Assembly: GCA_023435805.1 (NCBI GenBank) | Contig: JAEZMC010000370.1 | Location: 1 to 5,123, forward strand | Reading direction: 5' to 3' | DNA from: Bacillota bacterium | Lineage (GTDB): Bacteria; Bacillota; Clostridia; Acetivibrionales; DTU013 | DNA length: 5,123 nt | Shown here: piece by piece, positions 1 to 5,123 of the stretch | Layout: each line of letters begins with the position of its first letter | Numbering within the stretch: position 1 is the stretch's first letter | The notes under the pieces: generated by a model | Told to the model about the DNA's origin: nothing | The model's database searches: none | The model's input: the letters and a program-made list of their open reading frames with translations, nothing else | Translations under genes and position numbers: made by a program

Positions 1-375
1 CCCAATGCATACCGGGGCGATAACTGATTTGCTTCTGAACTCCTCCCTGGCATGGATGTTGGAAAGGTGTACCTCAATACAGGGTAATTCAACAGCTTTG
101 ATGGCATCCCTGATCGCGAGGCTGTAATGCGTATAAGCGCCCGGGTTGATTATCAGCAAATCATAGCTTTTCCTGGCTTCATGGATTTTATCGATAATTT
201 CCCCTTCATGATTGGTCTGTATGAAATCCACGTCCAACCCCAACAGTTGCGCCTCTTCCTGAACTGCGGCAGCAATCTCGGCGAGGGTCATTGAACCGTA
301 CACATCCTTTTCACGTGTACCAAGCAGATTAAGATTGGGTCCGTTGATAACCAGTATTCTTTTCGCCATAACCAT
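1..375 (-). CDS. aroQ: 3-dehydroquinate dehydratase, type II (partial, C-terminus cut by window edge)
   Basis: This cytosolic enzyme dehydrates 3-dehydroquinate to 3-dehydroshikimate, the third step of the shikimate pathway. The first 125 codons are present and run off the left edge. The type II fold is recognised from the N-terminal strand ILVINGPNLNLLG (residues 7-19), the flexible active-site loop with R21 and Y26 (REKDVYG), INPGAYTHYS (76-85, with N77 and H83) and EVHLSN (101-106, with H103). These match the family's catalytic Arg, Tyr, Asn and His residues. Only about 20 residues should be missing, since the family is usually 140-150 aa. The ATG at 375 is chosen because AAAGGGAA (388-381) sits 5 nt upstream; a second ATG two codons later (369) is an alternative with poorer spacing. 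The gene lies 17 nt after the ComFB-like gene, so it is probably cotranscribed with it. The product is the substrate-supplying step for AroE, encoded upstream in the same gene run. Confidence 0.96.
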   Translation of the reverse strand, partial: MVMAKRILVINGPNLNLLGTREKDVYGSMTLAEIAAAVQEEAQLLGLDVDFIQTNHEGEIIDKIHEARKSYDLLIINPGAYTHYSLAIRDAIKAVELPCIEVHLSNIHAREEFRSKSVIAPVCIG

Positions 376-392
376 TTTGCTTCCCTTTCGAC

Positions 393-659
393 TTACTCGT
401 GCCTGGGTCTTCTTTTTACAAGGACGGCCGCTTTGGTAATAGCTGCAACCACATCCACCTCAAATTGCTGACCAAGCGCGTTGATTTTGGAATAAAGCTC
501 GCCCTTCTCTGTGACGATATACTTTGGAGGCAGATCATTCAGCGCGATGGCTGCAATATCCATCAGACACTTCTCACATGTGCACATGTTGATGTCGTTT
601 AAAACATCCTTCATCTGATTGAATACAATTTCCTCCATATAGTTTTTAATCTGCGGCAT
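393..659 (-). CDS. ComFB-family protein (late competence protein ComFB-like)
   Basis: This small soluble protein of 88 aa has no signal peptide or membrane segment. The family signature is the block from C26 to Y47, with three cysteines C26, C28 and C31 (CTCEKC) followed by LMDIAAIALNDLPPKYIVT. In Bacillus ComFB the cysteines bind zinc. The second half (residues 50-82) looks like a mixed helix ending in a basic tail (KRRPRHE). Bacillus comFB lies in the comF competence operon, and cyanobacterial relatives (CdgR/ComFB) are reported to bind cyclic dinucleotides and influence pili. Whether this protein binds a nucleotide is inference. The ATG at 659 is chosen because AAGGGGGA (674-667) lies 7 nt upstream; the frame is open further upstream, but that part overlaps the peptidase gene and does not resemble the family. 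It sits 35 nt after the prepilin peptidase gene and 17 nt before aroQ, with no comFA or comFC in view. Confidence 0.88.
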   Translation of the reverse strand: MPQIKNYMEEIVFNQMKDVLNDINMCTCEKCLMDIAAIALNDLPPKYIVTEKGELYSKINALGQQFEVDVVAAITKAAVLVKRRPRHE

Positions 660-694
660 AACTGTTTCCCCCTTATTACGTTTCTTATACTGTA

Positions 695-1489
695 TTATAA
701 CATTCCCAAATACCAGTTTAACATATCCCAGCCCCAAAGTATCGATATAAAAGTGCCTGTGACAATAAACGGTCCAAAAGGGATCGTATCCTTCTTTTTC
801 TTTATCCTGAGAGCTACAAGCAACAGGCTGGTCAGTCCCGCCAGAAGTACGGAGATGAAAAGAGCAGTCAGGCAAAGCTTCCAGCCGAGGAATAATCCAA
901 TGGGAAGCATCAGCTTGACATCACCCATTCCCATGGCATCTTCCGTTTTATAAAGGAACATCCCCAATAAAGCCACAGCCAGGAGAAACACGGAGCCTGA
1001 AAACATCCCGACAACAGGGGTCCACCAATTTCCGTCCCCGTATACCTCCGGAACAGGGTTGATCCGGCTGTAGACAAAAAACACCACGCCGCCTGCCATA
1101 CCGGCAAGTACCAGCTCATCCGGAATAATTTTGTGATCCAGATCGATAAAAAATACTGCAATTAAAACCGTCATTAAAAAAATAAAAGCTGCAAAAGGAA
1201 CGGTCAGTCCATATTTCATAAAAAGCGTAACAAAGACCAATGCCGTAAGCAGTTCTATCATAGGATATCGCGGTGAAATTGGTGCACGGCAATGTCTGCA
1301 CCGGCCCTTGAGGAATATATAGCTGAAAACCGGAACAAGATCGGGGGCCGTAAGCCTATTGCCGCAGCTTGTGCAGGCTGATGGCGGTGCGACGATGGAT
1401 TTGCCGATCGGTATGCGATAAATCAATACGTTTGTAAAAGAGCCGACTATCATTCCGAATAAAAACACCATCACATAAATAAATGTCAT
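695..1489 (-). CDS. Type IV prepilin peptidase / N-methyltransferase (PilD/ComC family, A24)
   Basis: This integral membrane aspartyl protease cleaves the leader from type IV prepilins or competence pseudopilins and, in the long form, methylates the new N-terminus. It has 264 residues from the chosen start. The N-terminal methyltransferase-type domain has GSFTNVLIYRIP (16-27) and two zinc-type cysteine pairs, C39/C42 and C64/C67. The catalytic A24 domain has FIDLDHKIIPDE (114-125), with one catalytic Asp among D116/D118, and GMGDVK (187-192) with D190. About eight hydrophobic segments are visible, and PFGPF (237-241) near the C-terminus is also typical. The frame extends 11 codons upstream to a GTG at 1522, but no ribosome site precedes that codon, whereas AGGTGG (1498-1493) precedes the ATG at 1489, if somewhat closely. 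No pilin, PilB or PilC gene is visible nearby, so its substrates are encoded elsewhere. Its name could equally be pilD or comC. Confidence 0.95.
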   Translation of the reverse strand: MTFIYVMVFLFGMIVGSFTNVLIYRIPIGKSIVAPPSACTSCGNRLTAPDLVPVFSYIFLKGRCRHCRAPISPRYPMIELLTALVFVTLFMKYGLTVPFAAFIFLMTVLIAVFFIDLDHKIIPDELVLAGMAGGVVFFVYSRINPVPEVYGDGNWWTPVVGMFSGSVFLLAVALLGMFLYKTEDAMGMGDVKLMLPIGLFLGWKLCLTALFISVLLAGLTSLLLVALRIKKKKDTIPFGPFIVTGTFISILWGWDMLNWYLGML

Positions 1490-1617
1490 ATCCCACCTGT
1501 ATCTTCTATATATATTGGTCACAAAAAGATATTTAAACAGGAATTGTACAAATTTTTACACTTGCACGTCTTTATGCCTAATTAATTCTCCAGCATTTCT
1601 GCAAAATCCTCTTACAT
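1490..1617. other. 128-nt intergenic gap between aroE and the prepilin peptidase gene
   Basis: This is the longest gap within the minus-strand gene run and is AT-rich. It contains an 8-bp palindrome TTGTACAA at 1544-1551 and AT-rich stretches near 1507-1515. No good sigma-A promoter pair with 16-18 bp spacing and no stem-loop followed by a T-run was found on the minus strand. It may hold a weak internal promoter for the peptidase/ComFB/aroQ genes, but the sequence does not show one clearly. Confidence 0.4.
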
Positions 1618-2514
1618 TCACAAATATTTTAGAAAATCCGCCAACAGCCATTTTGCTGTCTCATCGGGAACCGTCGTGCCCGTAAATATCTCAAATGCCC
1701 GGATTCCCTGATAGAACAGCATACCGGCACCGTTCGCAGTTTGGCAGCCATATTCCTTCGCTGTGCTGATCAGTTTTGTCCGGGAAGGATTGTAAATGAC
1801 GTCGTATATGAACTGGCTGCTTTTAAATGTAAAGTCCTGCGGCAGCGGACTTGCATCCGTTACAGGGTGCATACCGGCAGAGGTGGTATTGACAATCACA
1901 TCACACCTACTAAGCAGCTTCAGGGCTTCTGTTGTATATGAAGCCGCAGCGGAAACTCTCTTAGCGGCACAGCCGCGTTCCTTCAGCAGTCGGTTCAAAA
2001 CGCCGGCAAGCGTTTCGGCTTTGGAGCCGGTGCGGTTAATGATATTTACTTCCGCGGCTCCATCAAGTATTATTTTTGCGGAAAGCGCTCTGGCAGTTCC
2101 CCCTGCTCCGAGAATGCAGACATTTTTCCTTTCAAAGCCTGTACCGGCCTGTTCTTTGAAATCACGCACAAAGCCGTCTGCATCAGTATTGTAGGCATAT
2201 AACCTGCCGTTCCTTATACAGACCGTATTGGACGTACCCAGCAGCTTTACCTCTTCGTCGGCCTCGTCAATATATTCCAATATTTCTTCCTTATAAGGAA
2301 TGGTGATGTTGAAGCCTGCGAATCCGCACGCCTTCAGGCCTTTGACTGCTTCTCCCAGGCTGCCGCCCGGTACCGGCAAAGGCACATATGCGCCATTGAT
2401 GCCCAAAACCGTATAAAGGCTGTTGTGAAGCACCGGTGAAACAGAATGTCCCACAGGATTACCAATCAAGCCGGTCAATATTGTGGTGCCATTTATTCTC
2501 CGATCCAGTTGCAT
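1618..2514 (-). CDS. aroE: Shikimate dehydrogenase (NADP+)
   Basis: This cytosolic enzyme reduces 3-dehydroshikimate to shikimate with NADPH, step four of the aromatic pathway. It has 298 residues from the chosen start, close to the family's usual 270-290. The substrate-binding half shows GNPVGHSVSP (18-27, with shikimate-contacting S24 and S26), NITIPYKE (69-76, catalytic K75), N96 and YNTDADG (108-114, D111). The NADP half shows the GAGGTARA glycine loop (136-143), the NRT motif (160-162) that reads the NADP phosphate, NTTSAGM (209-215) and DVIYNP (238-243). Near the C-terminus is GAGMLFYQG (262-270). The frame starts six codons earlier at 2532, but the ATG at 2514 has GGAAAGGA (2530-2523) 8 nt upstream, while the earlier ATG has none. 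All key residues are present, so it should be active. The gene follows yqeG by 33 nt, a neighbourhood also known from Bacillus (yqeG-yqeH-aroE). Confidence 0.97.
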   Translation of the reverse strand: MQLDRRINGTTILTGLIGNPVGHSVSPVLHNSLYTVLGINGAYVPLPVPGGSLGEAVKGLKACGFAGFNITIPYKEEILEYIDEADEEVKLLGTSNTVCIRNGRLYAYNTDADGFVRDFKEQAGTGFERKNVCILGAGGTARALSAKIILDGAAEVNIINRTGSKAETLAGVLNRLLKERGCAAKRVSAAASYTTEALKLLSRCDVIVNTTSAGMHPVTDASPLPQDFTFKSSQFIYDVIYNPSRTKLISTAKEYGCQTANGAGMLFYQGIRAFEIFTGTTVPDETAKWLLADFLKYL

Positions 2515-2547
2515 CCTGCTTTTCCTTTCCATATGAATTGTGTCTGT

Positions 2548-3051
2548 TTACGGGTTTTTCATTCCGGCATATCGCCTCAAAATAAGTCGTTCAAAAATGC
2601 GTTTGATCCGGATCAGCCTGCCTTCCCGTGTGTCGATCGGTTTCACCAGAATGGTGAACATTCCCACCTTGTTTCCTCCATATATATCTGTAAAAATCTG
2701 ATCTCCTACTACGGCTATGTTTTGATTCTTAAAATCCATCATTCTGCCGGCCTTTTCAAAAGACCTTGTACCGGGCTTCAGGGCACGATGGACTGCATAA
2801 AGCTGCAGCCTGCTATTGAACCTGACCACTCTCTTTTTTGATGCGTTGGAAACGATACACAGCTTGAATCCCGCCGCCTTTTTCCCTTCTATCCAGGCGA
2901 CCGCAGCCTCATCCGCATCAGCTACATGGTTCGGCACCAATGTGTTGTCTATGTCCAGGATCAATCCTTTAATATGGTTTTTGTCCAGCAGCTCGGTGGT
3001 GATATCTTTAATACTGTCAACTGCAATTGAAGGATAAAACTTTTCGATCAT
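2548..3051 (-). CDS. yqeG: YqeG-family HAD-superfamily (subfamily IIIA) phosphatase
   Basis: This is a cytosolic 167-aa hydrolase, close in size to Bacillus YqeG. All four HAD motifs are visible: motif I DIDNTLVP (33-40, nucleophile D33 and acid/base D35), motif II S68 (IVSNAS), motif III K92 (LKP), and motif IV GDQIFTDIYG (116-125, acidic D117 and D122). The short segment between motifs I and II means there is no large cap domain. Archaeal and eukaryotic relatives include phosphatidylglycerophosphate phosphatases, but the bacterial YqeG substrate is not settled, so none is assigned. The frame stays open to an ATG at 3096, but the start at 3051 is strongly preferred. A perfect AGGAGG (3062-3057) lies 5 nt upstream of it, and the promoter at 3112-3140 would leave almost no leader before 3096. 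It is the first gene of the minus-strand run. The GTPase gene yqeH, which lies between yqeG and aroE in Bacillus, is absent here. Confidence 0.94.
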   Translation of the reverse strand: MIEKFYPSIAVDSIKDITTELLDKNHIKGLILDIDNTLVPNHVADADEAAVAWIEGKKAAGFKLCIVSNASKKRVVRFNSRLQLYAVHRALKPGTRSFEKAGRMMDFKNQNIAVVGDQIFTDIYGGNKVGMFTILVKPIDTREGRLIRIKRIFERLILRRYAGMKNP

Positions 3052-3056
3052 CGCTG

Positions 3057-3062
3057 CCTCCT
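3057..3062 (-). promoter_or_regulatory. Shine-Dalgarno site fixing the yqeG start
   Basis: AGGAGG on the minus strand, 5 nt before the ATG at 3051. It decides in favour of the internal start over the two upstream in-frame ATGs (3096 and 3084), which lack a comparable site. Confidence 0.9.
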
Positions 3063-3111
3063 GCCAATTCGCTTGTTTATTCATATTGTTCCTCATGCCG
3101 TCACTTTAGTA

Positions 3112-3140
3112 ATCATAGCAAAAATGAGCAAATCTGGCAA
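3112..3140 (-). promoter_or_regulatory. Sigma-A-type promoter for the yqeG-aroE gene run
   Basis: The minus strand reads -35 TTGCCA (3140-3135), a 17-bp spacer, and -10 TATGAT (3117-3112). An extended TG element sits one base before the -10 hexamer. Matches to the consensus are 4 of 6 and 5 of 6 at the ideal spacing. Transcription should begin near 3105, giving a leader of about 55 nt before the yqeG start at 3051. Confidence 0.82.
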
Positions 3141-3231
3141 CTTTCCGGTGTATATTCGAATGAAAAATGCTTGCTTTCAGTAGTTTCTCGCTGTATCGAA
3201 ATAAAGTCTGGATTTTTAATCAAAAAAGTTG

Positions 3232-3237
3232 CATAAT
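3232..3237 (+). promoter_or_regulatory. Possible -10 element for ilvE
   Basis: CATAAT matches the -10 consensus at five of six positions. The hexamer 17 bp upstream (TGGATT, 3209-3214) is a poor -35 at three of six. An alternative pair is TTGCTT (3171-3176) and TATCGA (3194-3199), also with a 17-bp spacer. Neither is decisive. The first would place the transcript start near 3244, giving a leader of about 57 nt. Confidence 0.35.
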
Positions 3238-3258
3238 AAAAAGAAATGTAAGGGAATT

Positions 3259-3278
3259 ATTTCATTTCAAATGTAAAT
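3259..3278 (+). repeat. Imperfect inverted repeat in the ilvE leader, possible operator
   Basis: The arms ATTTCATTT (3259-3267) and AAATGTAAAT (3269-3278) pair around a central C with one inserted base. The right arm overlaps a direct repeat, since AAATGTAA occurs at both 3244-3251 and 3269-3276, 25 bp apart. It lies just ahead of the ilvE ribosome site (3285-3290). A regulator or mRNA hairpin is conceivable, but low-complexity AT-rich sequence could give the same pattern by chance. Confidence 0.3.
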
Positions 3279-3300
3279 CATGTGAGGAGGTTGAAATACA

Positions 3301-4371
3301 ATGTCTCAGCAAATCACCATACAGAAAACGCAAAACCCCAAACCCAAGCCGGATCAGTCAAACCTGGGCTTCGGGCAGTATTTTTCAGACCATATGTATA
3401 TATTGGATTATGACCGGAAAAAGGGCTGGCACGATGCACGCATCGTACCGTACGGGCCGTTGCCCATGGACCCGTCCACTATGGTATTCCACTATGGGCA
3501 GGCTATTTTCGAAGGCTTAAAAGCCTATAAATCAAAGGAAGGAAAAGTGTATCTTTTCAGACCTGATATGAATATGAAGAGAGTCAATCTGTCGAATGAG
3601 AGAATGTCTATTCCGCAGATCGATGAAGCGTTTGCTGTTGAAGCACTGAAAACCCTCGTCCATATCGACAGCGACTGGATACCCACCCAACCCGGCACTT
3701 CCCTTTATGTACGCCCGTTTATCATTGCCACCGACCCCTACCTCGGCGTAAGGGCGTCGAATACGTACAAATTCATGATCATTCTTTCACCCAGCGGTGC
3801 GTATTATCCTACAGGCCTCAACCCTGTAAAGATATTGATTGAAAATGATTATGTGCGTGCCGTGAGAGGCGGCACCGGCTTCGCCAAGACTCCGGGCAAT
3901 TACGCTGCAAGCCTGAAAGCTCAGGAACTGGCGCATGATAAGGGTTATGTGCAGGTTCTTTGGCTCGATGGCATTGAAAGAAAATATATAGAAGAAGTCG
4001 GATCCATGAATGTCTTCTTTAAAATCGGAGATGAAGTAGTCACGCCTTCACTGGATGGCAGTATCCTCCCGGGCATTACCCGCGATTCCGTCATCCGCCT
4101 CCTCAAGCACTGGGGCTTGAAGGTTTCTGAAAGAAAACTGACCGTTCAGGAGCTGTTTGATGCTCATGCGGCAGGTAAACTTGAAGAAGCGTTTGGAACC
4201 GGTACGGCAGCTGTCATTTCTCCCATCGGCGAATTAAACTGGGATGGAAAAGTCATTGGACTGACAGGGGGAAAAATAGGAGACCTTTCGGCACGTCTGT
4301 ATGATACAATCACCGGCATACAAAACGGCGTTGTGAAGGACGAGTTCAACTGGCTTGTCGAAGTAAAGTAA
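3301..4371 (+). CDS. ilvE: Branched-chain amino acid aminotransferase (class IV PLP enzyme, long form)
   Basis: This cytosolic PLP enzyme interconverts leucine, isoleucine and valine with their 2-oxo acids using glutamate/2-oxoglutarate, the last step of branched-chain biosynthesis and the first of breakdown. At 356 aa it belongs to the long class, like Bacillus IlvE/IlvK and mammalian BCAT, rather than the ~300-aa E. coli type. Visible blocks are FHYGQAIFEGLKAY (63-76), YVRPF (136-140), GGTGFAKTPGNYAAS (190-204) with K196 as the predicted PLP lysine, KYIEEVGSMNVFF (228-240) with the glutamate expected to contact the PLP ring nitrogen, and EAFGTGTAAVISPIG (296-310). The start is fixed by AGGAGG (3285-3290), 10 nt upstream. 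It is transcribed divergently from yqeG. No T-box-like leader fits in the roughly 180 nt available. The N-terminal QKTQNPKPKP stretch is low in complexity but resembles the variable start seen in relatives. All core residues are present. Confidence 0.97.
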   Translation: MSQQITIQKTQNPKPKPDQSNLGFGQYFSDHMYILDYDRKKGWHDARIVPYGPLPMDPSTMVFHYGQAIFEGLKAYKSKEGKVYLFRPDMNMKRVNLSNERMSIPQIDEAFAVEALKTLVHIDSDWIPTQPGTSLYVRPFIIATDPYLGVRASNTYKFMIILSPSGAYYPTGLNPVKILIENDYVRAVRGGTGFAKTPGNYAASLKAQELAHDKGYVQVLWLDGIERKYIEEVGSMNVFFKIGDEVVTPSLDGSILPGITRDSVIRLLKHWGLKVSERKLTVQELFDAHAAGKLEEAFGTGTAAVISPIGELNWDGKVIGLTGGKIGDLSARLYDTITGIQNGVVKDEFNWLVEVK

Positions 4372-4454
4372 ACGGATACGGGATCCTTAGGAATACTTTT
4401 GGTCTGTCTTTAATAATATTCATAAAGAAACGCTGGAACAAGAGATGAAGTAAA
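4372..4454 (+). other. 83-nt gap between ilvE and the ylbJ-type gene
   Basis: No intrinsic terminator is visible here; the only stem is a weak GGAT/ATCC pairing at 4375-4387 with no T-run after it. In Bacillus, ylbJ is read by the sporulation factor sigma-E. GAATACTT (4390-4397) and CATAAA (4420-4425) resemble the two sigma-E elements, but they are 22 bp apart instead of about 14, so no promoter is called. Read-through from ilvE is possible. Confidence 0.4.
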
Positions 4455-5123
4455 ATGGCTATTTTCGCTGCAGCCCTGATGCTGGCACTGGTTTTGATCC
4501 TGCTGCTGGCAAAGCCGTCACGGGTTCTGTACGTAAAGATTCTCACCGTTCCGGCGTTTTGCTTTGCTTTTATTCTCTGTCTCGTCCTGCTTTCTGATAC
4601 AGCCGTAAAAGCCGCCTTAAACGGGCTCAAGCTCTGGGGCGGCGTGGTTGTGCCTTCGTTGTTCCCTTTCTTTGTTGCCGCTGAGGTCATGAACGCAACA
4701 GGTTTCATCAGGGCGGCCGGTATACTGCTGGAACCTGTAATGAGGCCGCTTTTCAATGTTCCGGGTTGTGGCTCCTTTGCGTTTGCCATGGGTGTCACTT
4801 CCGGCTATCCCGTCGGTGCAAAGATAACCTGCGATTTCCGCAGCAGCGGTGACCTTACTAAAACGGAAGCCGAGAGACTCCTGGCTTTTACAAACAACTC
4901 CGGGCCTCTATTTATTGTGGGTGCCGTCGGTACCGGCATGTACGGTTCATCACGCCTCGGGATATTTTTATTGGTCTGTCACTTTTTATCCAGCATCACG
5001 GTAGGGTTGATTTTCAGATTTTATAAGGGTGGCGGCAGTCGGCGCACCTCCTCGGCCATTTCAGCTACGGGCAAGAACCGTCCCCTCACAGCCAATTCGG
5101 TTTCGGGAGCGTACCGTCCCCTG
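4455..5123 (+). CDS. ylbJ: Sporulation integral membrane protein YlbJ (partial, C-terminus cut by window edge)
   Basis: This is a polytopic membrane protein with 223 codons in view and no stop before the right edge; the Bacillus protein is about 400 aa. Bacillus YlbJ is made in the mother cell under sigma-E and is needed for normal spore cortex and heat resistance; its transported substrate, if any, is unknown. Diagnostic blocks are VVPSLFPFFVAAEVM (65-79), LLEPVMRPLFNVPG (91-104), AMGVTSGYPVGAK (111-123), AERLLAFTNNSGPLFIVGAVG (139-159) and a helix ending in FRFYK (187-191). This is the nucleoside-recognition/gate-type fold. Hydrophobic segments cover roughly 2-19, 28-47, 62-79, 104-118, 150-162 and 168-187. 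After residue 191 the sequence turns polar (GGGSRRTSS and onward), the expected loop between the two halves. An in-frame TGA at 4446 limits the start; the ATG at 4455 has only a weak ribosome site (AGAG, 4441-4444), and the ATG at 4479 is an alternative. It follows ilvE by 83 nt. Confidence 0.93.
   Translation, partial: MAIFAAALMLALVLILLLAKPSRVLYVKILTVPAFCFAFILCLVLLSDTAVKAALNGLKLWGGVVVPSLFPFFVAAEVMNATGFIRAAGILLEPVMRPLFNVPGCGSFAFAMGVTSGYPVGAKITCDFRSSGDLTKTEAERLLAFTNNSGPLFIVGAVGTGMYGSSRLGIFLLVCHFLSSITVGLIFRFYKGGGSRRTSSAISATGKNRPLTANSVSGAYRPL
5077..5122 (+). repeat. Two copies of ACCGTCCCCT inside ylbJ
   Basis: The 10-mer occurs at 5077-5086 and 5113-5122, exactly 36 nt apart. Both copies are in the same reading frame and encode NRPL and YRPL in the polar loop of YlbJ. 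The second copy touches the window edge, so more copies could follow. It may be a short dispersed-repeat unit or chance. Confidence 0.5.

Noticed and set aside
660..875. Upstream in-frame extension of the ComFB-like frame, up to 160 aa
   Set aside because: The extra 72 residues overlap the prepilin peptidase gene in another frame and do not resemble the ComFB family, while the ATG at 659 has its own good ribosome site.
1490..1617. Internal promoter ahead of the prepilin peptidase gene
   Set aside because: Candidate -35 words such as TTGCAG and TTGTAC have no acceptable -10 at 16-18 bp spacing on the minus strand.
1796..2194. 132-aa plus-strand open frame inside aroE
   Set aside because: It is antisense to the NADP-binding half of AroE, whose motifs are intact, and its product is serine/alanine-rich with no recognisable motif.
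2446..2841. 131-aa plus-strand open frame spanning the aroE/yqeG junction
   Set aside because: It is antisense to two well-supported genes, has no ribosome site of note and no recognisable domain.
3097..3300. T-box or other riboswitch leader for ilvE
   Set aside because: The leader is too short from the likely start, and no T-box core sequence, specifier stem or terminator hairpin was seen.
4390..4425. Sigma-E promoter for ylbJ (GAATACTT and CATAAA)
   Set aside because: The spacing is about 22 bp between the elements, against roughly 14 for the consensus used, so it is kept only as a note in the gap entry.
4346..4798. 150-aa minus-strand open frame opposite the start of ylbJ
   Set aside because: It lies antisense to a clearly recognisable YlbJ coding region, has low-complexity composition and no family signature.

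Overview
The window looks like a chromosomal segment from an endospore-forming member of the Firmicutes, most likely the Clostridia. The reasons are a sporulation membrane protein of the YlbJ family, a YqeG-AroE gene pair of Firmicutes type, purine-rich AGGAGG-type ribosome binding sites, and a ComFB-family protein beside a prepilin peptidase. The species cannot be named from the sequence alone.

The left three-fifths (1-3051) is one run of five minus-strand genes. In transcription order they are yqeG (HAD-family phosphatase), aroE (shikimate dehydrogenase), a type IV prepilin peptidase of the PilD/ComC family, a small ComFB-family protein, and aroQ (type II 3-dehydroquinate dehydratase), which is cut by the left window edge. 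A well-formed sigma-A-type promoter (TTGCCA, 17 bp, TATGAT with an extended TG) lies at 3112-3140, just ahead of yqeG. Gaps are short (33, 35 and 17 nt) except for 128 nt between aroE and the peptidase, where a second promoter could sit but none is convincing. AroQ and AroE catalyse consecutive shikimate-pathway steps, and they bracket a prepilin-processing enzyme and a possible nucleotide second-messenger receptor.

The right two-fifths is transcribed in the opposite direction from a shared AT-rich intergenic region (about 3118-3300). ilvE (3301-4371) encodes a complete branched-chain aminotransferase of the long (~356 aa) class. After an 83-nt gap with no visible terminator comes the first 223 codons of a ylbJ-type sporulation gene that runs off the right edge. 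The last ~50 bases hold two in-frame copies of ACCGTCCCCT, 36 nt apart, in a predicted soluble loop of YlbJ.

Most genes are ordinary housekeeping genes. The points worth a second look are the peptidase/ComFB pair embedded among aromatic biosynthesis genes and the short repeat at the end of ylbJ. No RNA genes, CRISPR array, insertion sequence or clear intrinsic terminator was seen. Several natural start codons differ from the longest open frame, and the reasons are given in each entry.
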